From Pseudolactococcus chungangensis CAU 28 = DSM 22330 (GTDB taxonomy: Bacteria > Bacillota > Bacilli > Lactobacillales > Streptococcaceae), in the NCBI RefSeq assembly GCF_002441885.1, contig NZ_JXJT01000013.1, positions 1 through 52,105 on the forward strand: a DNA stretch of 52,105 nucleotides, in the 5' to 3' direction. Shown here piece by piece: positions 19,163 through 28,364 of this stretch. The notes beneath the pieces are model-generated. The model was not told where the DNA came from. It saw only the letters and a program-made list of their open reading frames with translations, and ran no database searches. The translations under genes were made by a program, and so were the position numbers. How positions within the stretch are numbered: position 1 is the first letter of the stretch; every line of letters begins with the position of its first letter.

Positions 19163-22100
19163 TTAAACTTTATTCTTTTTATAAGCTGCTAGACGGTTGT
19201 AATTTTCACTACGCGCCATCATCGCATCGACTGTCTGATGCAGCATATCTTGAACTTCTTGCTCGTCTTTCTTAACGCTACGCAAAGCAGAGAAACGTGT
19301 TTGCTGTTCAAGGAAATCTGACATTTTGCTAAAGTCGGCTTTTTTGTAGTCAATTCGCATCGGATCCTTGCCTTTAGCTGCTAGGCGTGGATCGTAGCGA
19401 TAGAGCTGCCAGTAGCCAGACTCGACTGCCTCTTTTGATTCCTTAATAGTTTGACTCATACCACCACGTAAGCCATGGTTGATACATGGTGTATAACCAA
19501 TGATGACAGAAGGTCCAGGATAGCTTTCTGCCTCCGAAATAGCTTTAATGGCTTGCATCGGATTTGCCTCAATGGCAATCTGTGCCACATAGACATCATT
19601 GTAAGCAATCGCCATCATACCCAAATCTTTTTTCTTAGTCTTTTTACCACCAGCTGCAAATTTAGCAATCGCTGAAGTTGGTGTGGCTTTAGACATTTGA
19701 CCGCCAGTATTAGCATAAAGTTCATTATCCATGACTAGGATGTTCACATCTTCATTCGTCGCCAGGATATGGTCAATCCCTGCATAACCAATATCATAAG
19801 CCCAGCCATCACCACCTATGATCCATTGACTTGGTTTCACAAGCATATCTTCATCAGCCAGAATGGCTTGCAAACGCTCATCCGTTTCATCACGCAAAGC
19901 TGCAGCGAGTTTCGTTGCACGCTGACGACTACCGTCACCCTCGTCTTTATTCGCTAACCAATCAGCAAGCAAGGCTTTGGTATCATCAGCCCCCACCTCT
20001 GCCGCAAGCGCAGCAGTCACTTTTTTGGCTAAGCGATCTCGCTTAGTTTGATTGGCAACATGCATCCCTAAACCATATTCAGCATTATCCTCAAAGAGCG
20101 AGTTACTCCATGCCGGACCTTGCCCTGCATCATTTGTCGTATATGGTGTCGCTGGTGAAGAGGCACCCCAAATAGACGAGCAACCCGTCGTATTCGCAAT
20201 CATCATCCGATCCCCATAAAGCTGGGTCAAAAGTTTGACATAAGGCGTCTCACCACATCCACTACAAGCCCCTGAGAACTCGAGCAATGGTTTTTCAAAC
20301 TGAGAGCCTTTCACTGAGAATTTCTTGACAGGGTTCACTTTGTGACTCAAGGTCATGGCAAATGCCCAGTTGATTGCCTGTTCCTTTTGCGTATCGTAAG
20401 GCTGTAATGCCAAGGCTTTTTCTTTGGCAGGACACACTTCAACACAGAGCCCACAACCTGTACAGTCCTCAAGTGACACCTGAATCCGATATTGCAAGCC
20501 ATCTGCACCACGCATTTCTCGTGTGATAAAGCCTTCTGGTGCACCTTTCAGTTCAACCTCATCAGCCAAGAAAGGACGAATGGCAGCATGCGGACAAATA
20601 AAGGCACACTCATTACACATGGTACATTTGTCAACTGACCATTCAGGTACTTCTAGGGCGACGCCACGTTTTTCATAAGCAGCTGTCCCCATTGGCATAA
20701 AGCCACCCAGCATGCCGTTATCAATCAAATCGCCAACTGACAAATCATTACCTTCTTGACGGTTGATTGGCTCCAAGATATTGGTGATATAGCTTGGTTT
20801 GTCAGATGTCTCGCATTTTTCTTCTGGCAGATCAAGCGTTGCCCATTCAGCGGGTACTTGGACTTGTGTCAAGGCATCAAAAGTGGCATCAATGGCTTGC
20901 CAATTAATCTCAACAATTTTCATGGATTTCTTGCCATAGGCTGCCTTGATTTCATCGCGCATCAAGGGCAAGAAAGTCTCTCTATCCATAATGTTTGACA
21001 GTTCAAAGAAAGCTGCTGACATGATGGTGTTAATCCGACCATGCAAGCCCAGCCTTTGGGCAATTCCTGCGGCATTGATGGTATAGAACTTGATATTGTG
21101 TTCGCTCAAATAACGTTTCAGTCGAATTGGCAAATGTTGTTTGACTTTTTCTTCATCCCAAACGGTATTTAAGAGAAAAGTTCCGCCGTCTTTCAGGCCT
21201 TTAATCAAGTCATATTTATGCAGATAGGCACTATTGTGGCAGCCGATAAAGTCGCTGCGATCGACATTATAAGTCGATAAAATCGGTTCTTGACCGAAAC
21301 GGATATGCGAAATCGTCAAGCCACCTGATTTCTTAGAATCATAGGCAAAATACGCTTGGGCATAATAGTCGGTGTTGTTACCAATGATTTTAATCGCTTG
21401 TTTATTGGCACCAACGGTACCGTCTGAACCCAGCCCCCAGAACTTGGCTTGGAAAGTGCTATCCGGTGTCAAGTCCAGCACTTCTCCCATTGGCAGTGAC
21501 AAGTTCGTCACATCGTCCACAATGCCGACTGTAAAACGTAATTTTAACTGGTCAGCTGGCAAAAGCATATGGTCATAAACAGCTACAATCTGGTCTGGCG
21601 TAATGTTTTTTGACGCAATACCATAACGACCACCGATAACTGTCGGACGATTCTCATGTCGATAGAGGACGCTTTGCACATCTAGTAAGAGTGGCTCACC
21701 GTCTGAACCTGGTTCTTTTGTCCGATCCAAAACAGCCACCGTTTTCACTGTTTTTGGTAATTTGTCAAGCAAGTTTTCCGCAGGAAACGGGCGATACAAA
21801 TGAATATTAATATGTCCAACCTTGCGACCTTGTTGGTTCAAATAATCGACTGTTTGCTGGATAGTCGGCGAAACTGACCCCATCGAAATGATAACTTCTG
21901 TCGCTTCTGGGTCACCATAGTAGTCAGTCAAGTCATAAGATGTCCCACGCAAGGCATTAATTTGTTGCATATATTTTTGAACAATCGCAGGCATGCGGTC
22001 ATAAAATTGATTGACCGTTTCCCGTTGTTGGAAATAGATGTCTGGATTTTGCGCCGTCCCTGACACAGTCGGGTGATTGGGATTCATTCCTTGCGCACGA

Positions 22101-22705
22101 AATTCTGACAAGGCATCCCAATCCACCATGGCTTTCAAGTCATCGTAGTCTAGGACTTCGATTTTTTGCAACTCATGGCTCGTTCTAAACCCATCAAAGA
22201 AATTCATGAAAGGCAGTTTGCCCTCAATACTTGCCAGATGTGCGACAGCAGATAAGTCCATGACTTCTTGAACACTCGCCTCCGCCAGCATACAAAAACC
22301 TGTCTGACGTGCTGCCATCACATCGCTATGATCACCGAAGATACTCAGCGCATTCGTCGTTACAGCACGCGCTGCCACATGAAAGACACTTGGCAATAAC
22401 TCACCTGCGATTTTGAACATATTCGGAATCATCAAGAGCAAGCCTTGACTCGCCGTATAAGTTGACGTCAAAACACCTGTTTTTAATGAACCATGCACAG
22501 TACCAGCTGCACCGCCCTCACTTTGCATTTCAATGACCCGAACTGGCTCACCAAAGATATTTTCTTGCCCCTGCTCAGCCCATTCATCCACATATTCTGC
22601 CATGGTCGAGCTTGGTGTAATCGGATAAATGGCAGCAACTTCTGTAAACGCATAAGAAATATATGCCGCAGCAGCGTTCCCATCCATTGTTTTGGTTTTC
22701 TTCAT
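19163..22705 (-). CDS. nifJ: Pyruvate:ferredoxin (flavodoxin) oxidoreductase
   Basis: Homodimeric 1180-aa enzyme turning pyruvate and CoA into acetyl-CoA, CO2 and low-potential electrons. Domains in order: pyrimidine-binding domain (YPITPSSTMAEY, about 27-38), the transketolase-like and CoA regions, a two-cluster ferredoxin insert (CTMCNECAFICP and CTGCGLCVEVCP, about 690-760), the fourth-cluster CSGCGE motif and the TPP-binding domain (GGDGWAYDIGYAGIDH). Length and all Cys motifs are complete, so it should be active. The flavodoxin gene lies 51 bp upstream in the same direction and is the likely electron acceptor. PFOR is unusual in Streptococcaceae, which mostly use pyruvate formate-lyase and pyruvate dehydrogenase. 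Confidence 0.95.
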   Translation of the reverse strand: MKKTKTMDGNAAAAYISYAFTEVAAIYPITPSSTMAEYVDEWAEQGQENIFGEPVRVIEMQSEGGAAGTVHGSLKTGVLTSTYTASQGLLLMIPNMFKIAGELLPSVFHVAARAVTTNALSIFGDHSDVMAARQTGFCMLAEASVQEVMDLSAVAHLASIEGKLPFMNFFDGFRTSHELQKIEVLDYDDLKAMVDWDALSEFRAQGMNPNHPTVSGTAQNPDIYFQQRETVNQFYDRMPAIVQKYMQQINALRGTSYDLTDYYGDPEATEVIISMGSVSPTIQQTVDYLNQQGRKVGHINIHLYRPFPAENLLDKLPKTVKTVAVLDRTKEPGSDGEPLLLDVQSVLYRHENRPTVIGGRYGIASKNITPDQIVAVYDHMLLPADQLKLRFTVGIVDDVTNLSLPMGEVLDLTPDSTFQAKFWGLGSDGTVGANKQAIKIIGNNTDYYAQAYFAYDSKKSGGLTISHIRFGQEPILSTYNVDRSDFIGCHNSAYLHKYDLIKGLKDGGTFLLNTVWDEEKVKQHLPIRLKRYLSEHNIKFYTINAAGIAQRLGLHGRINTIMSAAFFELSNIMDRETFLPLMRDEIKAAYGKKSMKIVEINWQAIDATFDALTQVQVPAEWATLDLPEEKCETSDKPSYITNILEPINRQEGNDLSVGDLIDNGMLGGFMPMGTAAYEKRGVALEVPEWSVDKCTMCNECAFICPHAAIRPFLADEVELKGAPEGFITREMRGADGLQYRIQVSLEDCTGCGLCVEVCPAKEKALALQPYDTQKEQAINWAFAMTLSHKVNPVKKFSVKGSQFEKPLLEFSGACSGCGETPYVKLLTQLYGDRMMIANTTGCSSIWGASSPATPYTTNDAGQGPAWSNSLFEDNAEYGLGMHVANQTKRDRLAKKVTAALAAEVGADDTKALLADWLANKDEGDGSRQRATKLAAALRDETDERLQAILADEDMLVKPSQWIIGGDGWAYDIGYAGIDHILATNEDVNILVMDNELYANTGGQMSKATPTSAIAKFAAGGKKTKKKDLGMMAIAYNDVYVAQIAIEANPMQAIKAISEAESYPGPSVIIGYTPCINHGLRGGMSQTIKESKEAVESGYWQLYRYDPRLAAKGKDPMRIDYKKADFSKMSDFLEQQTRFSALRSVKKDEQEVQDMLHQTVDAMMARSENYNRLAAYKKNKV

Positions 22706-22756
22706 TTATTTTTCACCTCTTTTATACTGGCTTAATGCTTGCGAATCATCTTATTT

Positions 22757-23203
22757 TTAACCTTCAAGCAGGGCAGCAGCAAAAGCTTTTAAAGTTACAA
22801 TATCTTCATCTTCAGCGGCATTCTCTATTTTCACAGTATCAGCCCCTTTTGTCGCACCTGTTTCAGCAAAAGCCGTTTCAAAATCAATCGCCGCTTGACA
22901 AAACGCATCTGGATACAGGTCACTGTCACCACTACCGACAACACCAAATACCTTACCTGATAAATCAATCTCTGGCAGTTCTTCATAAAACTCTTGCAAG
23001 TTAAATGGAATTTCACCATCACCATCCGTATACGTTGCGACAACACAGATATCTGCGTCCTCAAAGACATCCTCATCTACATCATCATCGGCATCCAATA
23101 CTTCTACATCAGCGCCTAGTGCAACAAATTCTTCCTCTAAAATTTCTGAAATCATTTCGATGTTCCCTGTTGCACTTGAAAATACAATTTTTACAACTGT
23201 CAT
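22757..23203 (-). CDS. Flavodoxin
   Basis: Soluble FMN electron carrier of 148 aa, very acidic. The FMN-phosphate loop SSATGNIE, the first isoalloxazine loop ATYTDGDGEIP and the second loop GSGDSDLYPDAF are in their usual places. Its position directly before nifJ points to a role as acceptor of pyruvate-derived electrons, and it could serve IspH (48165-49163) as well. A GAAAGG element precedes the ATG. Confidence 0.93.
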   Translation of the reverse strand: MTVVKIVFSSATGNIEMISEILEEEFVALGADVEVLDADDDVDEDVFEDADICVVATYTDGDGEIPFNLQEFYEELPEIDLSGKVFGVVGSGDSDLYPDAFCQAAIDFETAFAETGATKGADTVKIENAAEDEDIVTLKAFAAALLEG

Positions 23204-23236
23204 GTTTTCTACGACCTTTCTTTTTTTACTAAATCA

Positions 23237-23794
23237 TTAATTTTTTGCTATCGTTTGGATAGCTTTCGCTAAACGTGGCAAGATAAGCATGGCAATCACA
23301 CCACCGATTACTGCGGTGATGAGTTGCGGCATACCAAATTGTGCGAGTAAAGCAACTTTGATTTGTGGTTTTTTAGCGACAATCCCTTTTAGCATGACGG
23401 GCAAAATATACCAACCAACAGCTAAATAGAGAAAAGCAAATTTTGCAAGTGATGAGACAATCGTTGCCGTAACATAGCTCATCAAGGATTGATTTACCTT
23501 AACATGGCGAACAATTAACCACCACAATATAACAAAAACAAGATTACCAATTGCCACAACAGGGGCTAAAACCGGCATTGCCAGATGTCCTGTTACGACT
23601 GCTAACAGTGGGGTAAAAATACTGATTAATATACCCGTTGGCAACCCAACTAAAAGGGTCGCAACTACTAAAATTAAATTTACAATTGACCCTTTGATTA
23701 GGATATACTGGGGTCCTACCATCAAATACTCAATGACGACAATCAGAGCTAATAAAACAGCTGTTTGGGTAAGCGTTAAGGCTTTTTTACTCAT
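23237..23794 (-). CDS. Integral membrane protein, ECF transporter S-component-like
   Basis: A 185-aa protein with about six hydrophobic helices and few charges, of the size and pattern of ECF-type vitamin transporter S-components. No substrate signature is recognised. It lies between the hydrogenase genes and flavodoxin/nifJ, so uptake of a cofactor precursor is a fair guess but only that. The start is the ATG of MSKKALTL; an upstream TTG (23827) is possible. Neither has a clear Shine-Dalgarno site; TATAAG boxes lie close upstream, so the mRNA leader may be very short. Confidence 0.6.
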   Translation of the reverse strand: MSKKALTLTQTAVLLALIVVIEYLMVGPQYILIKGSIVNLILVVATLLVGLPTGILISIFTPLLAVVTGHLAMPVLAPVVAIGNLVFVILWWLIVRHVKVNQSLMSYVTATIVSSLAKFAFLYLAVGWYILPVMLKGIVAKKPQIKVALLAQFGMPQLITAVIGGVIAMLILPRLAKAIQTIAKN

Positions 23795-23881
23795 AATGAT
23801 TTGATAGCTTATAGGTCTTATACTCAATTCACTTCAAGTCAAGTATAACAACTACCATTTCTCTCTTTCTATTTAGGATGA

Positions 23882-24016
23882 TTAGACACTAATATCTGCT
23901 TGCACAGATGGTTTACTTAAAATTCTGGACTGAATTGCCGTACTGAGTTCTTGCAATTCTAATTTTGTCAATTCTCCATTTTTAATCAACGCTAATGTTT
24001 TTTCAAAATCTGACAT
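23882..24016 (-). CDS. 44-aa conserved-looking small protein after hydA
   Basis: A small ORF with TAGGAG at ideal spacing, 57 bp after hydA and in the same direction. It reads MSDFEKTLALIKNGEL at its N-terminus, with no signal, membrane segment or Cys. The Leu/Lys/Glu-rich sequence predicts a helical hairpin. The family is not recognised. The ribosome-binding site, absence of overlap and operon position support a real gene; it could be a small accessory protein of the hydrogenase or an unrelated regulator. Confidence 0.6.
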   Translation of the reverse strand: MSDFEKTLALIKNGELTKLELQELSTAIQSRILSKPSVQADISV

Positions 24017-24073
24017 GATTTTCTCCTATTTTCTAAGTGATGCTTGCCTGACGAGATGGCCTACTTCTTATCC

Positions 24074-25828
24074 TTAATCCTCTATAAGATTAAGATTGGG
24101 GTTCTGAAAGCTCGTATGCAAGATATGATGTGCTTTATGACTACCTGGTTTTTCAAGAAATTCTTGATAAATTTTTTGTAGGACAGGATTTTCGTGTGAA
24201 CGTCGCAACCCCTTCCCCTTGTCCTCAACATAGAGTGCTTGTGCGCGCTTGGATTGCAAATCCACAAAGTTGCGAACAGAACCAGGCTGTACGGGCTGAC
24301 CGCCACCATTGACACAGCCACCAGGACAGGCCATGATTTCAACAAAATGATAGAAAGCTTCCCCCTTTTCAATTTGTTCAATCAAACGTTTTGCGTTATT
24401 AATACCGGATGCTACAGCAACTTTAACGGTTTGTCCGCTCATCTCATAAGTCGCCTCTTTGATGCCTTTTGTGCCACGAACTTCTACAAAATCAACGGCT
24501 TCAAGTGCATGACCTGCTAAAGTTTCACTAGCTGTCCGCAAGGCTGCCTCCATGACGCCACCTGTGGCGCCAAATATATAACCTGCACCTGTCGCATCGC
24601 CGAGTGGCTGGTCAAATGTTTCATCTGGCAGTTCATTAAATCGAATGCCGACTTTTTCAATCATCCGTGCCAACTCTCGGGTTGTCAAGGCGATATCCAC
24701 ATCGGTATAACCTGCTGCTGCTTGATTTTCACGTGTGACTTCGAATTTCTTCGCAGTACAGGGCATAATGCCGACAACGAAAATATCTTCGGGATCGATA
24801 TTATTTTTTTGCGCATACCAGGTTTTAATGAGCGCGCCAAACATTTGCTGTGGTGATTTACAGCTTGATAGATTAGGAATAAGCTCTGGATGATATGCCT
24901 CACAATATTTTACCCAGCCTGGGGAGCATGAGGTAAACATCGGGAACGGGCCATTATTTTCGACACGCTGCAAAAATTCTGTTGCTTCTTCCATAATGGT
25001 GAAATCAGCCGCAACGTTGGTATCAAAAACTCTGTCAAAGCCAATACGGCGCAGGGCTGCAACCATTTTACCTTCGACATTGGTACCAACAGGTAGTTGG
25101 AATGCCTCACCTAGCGTCACGCGCACACTTGGTGCCGTTTGAACGACGACGTGTTTCGTTGGATCTTGCAGTGCCTCCCAAACTTCTTGGGTCTGGTCTT
25201 TTTCAGCAATAGCACCCGTCGGGCAGACAACGATACACTGTCCGCAAGAGATACAATCAACATCGCCGAGATCTTGCTCATAAGCACTACCTATGTGGGT
25301 GTTGAACCCACGATCATTGGCACCAATGACGCCAACCGATTGTATTTTTTTACAAACAGCGACACAACGCCTGCACAAAATACATTTGTTGTTATTGCGA
25401 TACATATGAACTGAACTATCATCAAATTCATATTCGCAGTTTTCACCGTTGTAATAGTCTTCATCATCAACGTTGAACGCTTTACAGAGTTTTTGAAGTT
25501 CACAGTTACCATTTCGAATACACGACAAGCACTTACGCTCATGTGTCGATAGGATGAGTTCAAGATTTGTTTTTCTTGATTTGAAAACACGATCAGAGTT
25601 CGTCTTTATTGACATGCCCTCAGTAATCGGATAGACACATGAAGTCACGAGGTTATTCATCCCTTCAACTTCTGTTAGACAGATGCGACAAGCTCCGATT
25701 TCGTTGATTTCCTTTAAAAAACAGAGTGTAGGGATGTCAATATTATTCAGGCGCGCAGCCTCAAGAATCGTTGTTCCCTCTGGCGCCGTGTAAGTTTTGC
25801 CATTGATTTTAATCGTTACTTCTTTCAC
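24074..25828 (-). CDS. hydA: [FeFe]-hydrogenase catalytic subunit (NADH-linked HydA type)
   Basis: Catalytic subunit reducing protons to H2, 584 aa from the GTG preceded by AAAGGAGG at 7-nt spacing. Domains in order: plant-type [2Fe-2S] domain (C36, C47, C50, C64), His-Cys3 [4Fe-4S] site (STHERKCLSC... about 96-110), two [4Fe-4S] ferredoxin motifs (CILCRRCVAVC and CISCGQCIVVC), then the H-domain with TSCSPGW (L1), MPCTAKK (L2) and MACPGGCVNGGGQP (L3). The L1 motif has Ser where the textbook TSCCPGW has its second Cys. The last gene of hydC-hydB-hydA, it fits a trimeric NADH-dependent or electron-bifurcating hydrogenase. Maturases HydEFG are not in this window. Confidence 0.93.
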   Translation of the reverse strand: MKEVTIKINGKTYTAPEGTTILEAARLNNIDIPTLCFLKEINEIGACRICLTEVEGMNNLVTSCVYPITEGMSIKTNSDRVFKSRKTNLELILSTHERKCLSCIRNGNCELQKLCKAFNVDDEDYYNGENCEYEFDDSSVHMYRNNNKCILCRRCVAVCKKIQSVGVIGANDRGFNTHIGSAYEQDLGDVDCISCGQCIVVCPTGAIAEKDQTQEVWEALQDPTKHVVVQTAPSVRVTLGEAFQLPVGTNVEGKMVAALRRIGFDRVFDTNVAADFTIMEEATEFLQRVENNGPFPMFTSCSPGWVKYCEAYHPELIPNLSSCKSPQQMFGALIKTWYAQKNNIDPEDIFVVGIMPCTAKKFEVTRENQAAAGYTDVDIALTTRELARMIEKVGIRFNELPDETFDQPLGDATGAGYIFGATGGVMEAALRTASETLAGHALEAVDFVEVRGTKGIKEATYEMSGQTVKVAVASGINNAKRLIEQIEKGEAFYHFVEIMACPGGCVNGGGQPVQPGSVRNFVDLQSKRAQALYVEDKGKGLRRSHENPVLQKIYQEFLEKPGSHKAHHILHTSFQNPNLNLIED

Positions 25829-25842
25829 TGACACACCTCCTT

Positions 25843-27717
25843 TTAGACAATGTTAATCGCATCAAAGCGACAAGTGTCATAACATACGCCACATTTTATA
25901 CAGATTTTTTGATCAATTTCATGCACTTTTTTGACCTCGCCATTGATCGCCGCTACCGGACAATTTCTAGCGCAAGCTGTACAACCTGTACATTTATCAG
26001 GTTGAATCTCATAGCGAATGAGATGCTTACAAACGCCTGCTGGACACCGTTTATCTACAACGTGTGCGACATATTCATCACGGAAATAACGTAGAGTTGA
26101 CAAGACTGGATTTGGTGCCGTTTGTCCTAGACCACACAAGGAATTACCTTTGATATGGTCACAAAGCTCTTCCATTTTATCCAAATCTTCCAGCGTCGCG
26201 CTACCCATGGTAATCTTGTCAAGAATTTCAAGTAGCCGTTTCGTACCGATACGACAAGGTACACATTTGCCACAGCTTTCCTCAACTGTAAATTCAAGGA
26301 AAAACTTGGCAATGTCAACCATACAGTTCCCCTCATCCATGACAATTAAACCACCAGAGCCCATCATTGAGCCAATTTCAATCAAATTATCATAGTCAAT
26401 TGGAATATCGTAATGTTGCATCGGTATACAACCACCAGATGGACCACCTGTTTGCGCTGCCTTAAATTGCTTACCATCTGGAATCCCACCACCAATATCT
26501 TCAACGATTTCTCTGAGTGTCGTGCCTAATGGAATTTCAACCAAGCCTGTATTTTCAATTTTGCCACCAAGCGCAAAGACTTTGGTACCTTTTGATTTTT
26601 CAGTGCCCATACTTGCAAACCATTCTGGCCCCTCAAGGATGATTTTGGGAATATTAGCGTAAGTTTCGACATTATTGACAATCGTCGGTTGGCCAAATAA
26701 GCCTTTTACTGCTGGAAACGGTGGTTTCGGTCGTGGTTCCCCTCGACGCCCCTCAATACTTTCAAGAAGAGCTGTTTCTTCACCACAAACAAAGGCGCCT
26801 GCACCTAAACGCAAGTCAATATCGAAATCAAAGCCTGAACCAAATATATTTCGACCAAGTAGACCGAGAGCCCGAGCTTGCTCAATGGCAATCTCTAAAC
26901 GCTCAACTGCCGTTGGATATTCGGCACGCACATAAATATAGCCTTGATTGGCGCCAATCGTAAAGCCTGCAATCGCCATTGCTTCAAGCACAGCATGCGG
27001 ATTACCCTCTAAAACAGAACGATCCATAAAAGCGCCTGGATCACCCTCATCGGCGTTACAAATGACATATTTCTGATTTGAAACACTAGCCTTAGCAAAT
27101 GCCCATTTTCGAAAAGTCGGAAAACCACCACCACCACGGCCACGCAATCCCGAAATTTCTAGTATTTTGATGATATCATCTGCCGTGTAATCATTGACAA
27201 CTTTTGCCAAGGCTTGGTAGCCATCAAAGGCGATATAATCTGAGATTTTTTCTGGATCAATTCGACCACAGTTATCAAGCGCAATCCGTTTTTGTTTATG
27301 ATAAAACGGTGTATCCATTAGCTTATTGACAACTTCTTTTGTTTTATGATCATGATATAAGAGCTTTTCAACATATTCACCCTTTATCAAATGTTGACTC
27401 ACAATTTTCTTGGCATCTTTTGATTTAACTTGATGATAAAAAACACCATCTGGATAGACGATAACAATCGGTCCTTGCGCACAAAGACCAAAACACCCCG
27501 TCCGAACAATATTAACTTTGTCCGTCATGTCATTTTTAGCTAATTCTTCTTTTACCGCTGCGACAAAATCATTACTTTTTGATGAAAGACATCCCGTTCC
27601 TGCACAGACCATGATTTCAAAATCAAACAGATGTTCTCCAACTTCTTCCATCCGCATAGCGACAGATTGCCGATTGACATTTCGTAAATCAGTTAATTGC
27701 TTCCAATTTTTGATCAA
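25843..27717 (-). CDS. hydB: NADH-binding hydrogenase subunit (HydB, NuoF-like)
   Basis: Flavoprotein subunit linking NADH to HydA, 624 aa. It carries an N-terminal thioredoxin-like [2Fe-2S] domain (CAGTGCLSS, RTGCFGLCAQG), the NADH/FMN core (GLRGRGGGGFPTFRKW, CNADEGDPGAFMDR), a [4Fe-4S] site (ESCGKCVPCRIG ... NSLCGLGQ) and two C-terminal ferredoxin motifs (CTGCTACARNCP, CIKCGVCYDTC). This is the full HydB layout of bifurcating or NADH-dependent hydrogenases. It starts at TTG with AAGGAG 9 nt upstream and lies 14 bp before hydA. Confidence 0.93.
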   Translation of the reverse strand: MIKNWKQLTDLRNVNRQSVAMRMEEVGEHLFDFEIMVCAGTGCLSSKSNDFVAAVKEELAKNDMTDKVNIVRTGCFGLCAQGPIVIVYPDGVFYHQVKSKDAKKIVSQHLIKGEYVEKLLYHDHKTKEVVNKLMDTPFYHKQKRIALDNCGRIDPEKISDYIAFDGYQALAKVVNDYTADDIIKILEISGLRGRGGGGFPTFRKWAFAKASVSNQKYVICNADEGDPGAFMDRSVLEGNPHAVLEAMAIAGFTIGANQGYIYVRAEYPTAVERLEIAIEQARALGLLGRNIFGSGFDFDIDLRLGAGAFVCGEETALLESIEGRRGEPRPKPPFPAVKGLFGQPTIVNNVETYANIPKIILEGPEWFASMGTEKSKGTKVFALGGKIENTGLVEIPLGTTLREIVEDIGGGIPDGKQFKAAQTGGPSGGCIPMQHYDIPIDYDNLIEIGSMMGSGGLIVMDEGNCMVDIAKFFLEFTVEESCGKCVPCRIGTKRLLEILDKITMGSATLEDLDKMEELCDHIKGNSLCGLGQTAPNPVLSTLRYFRDEYVAHVVDKRCPAGVCKHLIRYEIQPDKCTGCTACARNCPVAAINGEVKKVHEIDQKICIKCGVCYDTCRFDAINIV

Positions 27718-27723
27718 ACCAAC

Positions 27724-27789
27724 TCACTCCTTTCTGCGATTCCACTCCATGAAATCTTGAAACTTGACATCAATCTGTGCTTTAAACAC
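27724..27789 (-). other. Possible 21-codon ORF and repeated element before hydB
   Basis: Between hydC and hydB a GTG-started ORF overlaps the hydC stop and ends ...DFMEWNRRKE-stop inside the hydB ribosome-binding site. Its 3' half (27727-27768) is closely similar to the sequence before mgtE (39431-39474): both contain GTTTCAAGAT, AATCG(C/T)AGAAAGG and matching bases between. It may be a coupling peptide, or just the shared non-coding element. Confidence 0.3.
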
Positions 27790-28297
27790 TTGATGCTTCT
27801 TTTTGATAGGTCGCAAGTACCTTTTCACTTTTCTTCTTGTTTAATCGGCCGTAAACTTCTTCATTAACTTTTAGTACAGGCGCCAAACCACAGGCGCCAA
27901 TGCAGCGACAAGACTCCAAAGTAAATTTTTTGTCTTCTGTCGTTTCACCAGACTTAATCTCTAATCGCATGGCTAAATCATCCAAAATATCACCAGCGCC
28001 TTTAACATAACACGCTGTTCCCATGCAAATACTAATCGTATACTCTCCTTTTGGTATAAAAGAAAATTGCGAATAGAATGTTGCAGTGCTGTAAAGCTCT
28101 TCTAATGGCACATCCAAACTTTTCGCCATCCGTTCTAGTACTTCTTTGGGTAGATAGCCATAGATACGCTGCGTTTCTTGTAACAAGGGCATCTGTGCGC
28201 CTCGTTGCTGTCTTAAACGGGATAAAGCTAGCTCAAATTCTTCTTTTTGACTTGTGGTTTCGACAAAATCAGCTTGAACAATCTTTCTTTCAATCAC
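27782..28297 (-). CDS. hydC: Hydrogenase [2Fe-2S] subunit (HydC, NuoE-like)
   Basis: Thioredoxin-fold [2Fe-2S] subunit of the HydABC complex, 171 aa from the GTG with AAGGGAG 8 nt upstream (an ATG 18 bp earlier has no such site). The four cluster Cys are in CMGTACYVKG and ESCRCIGACG. The N-terminal helical part (RQQRGAQMPLLQETQRIYGYLPKEVLERMA) is typical of NuoE. It is the first gene of the hyd operon, just after the promoter and cre site. Confidence 0.92.
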   Translation of the reverse strand: MIERKIVQADFVETTSQKEEFELALSRLRQQRGAQMPLLQETQRIYGYLPKEVLERMAKSLDVPLEELYSTATFYSQFSFIPKGEYTISICMGTACYVKGAGDILDDLAMRLEIKSGETTEDKKFTLESCRCIGACGLAPVLKVNEEVYGRLNKKKSEKVLATYQKEASSV

Positions 28298-28364
28298 TAC
28301 TGTTACTCCCTTCATGATTATTAATTAATGACCTGTCCACTTACCTAATTTCTCAAACAGAAAT

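Noticed and set aside
26675-26963. Plus-strand ORFs opposite hydB
   Set aside because: Codon shadows of a highly conserved gene, with no start signals or recognisable domains.
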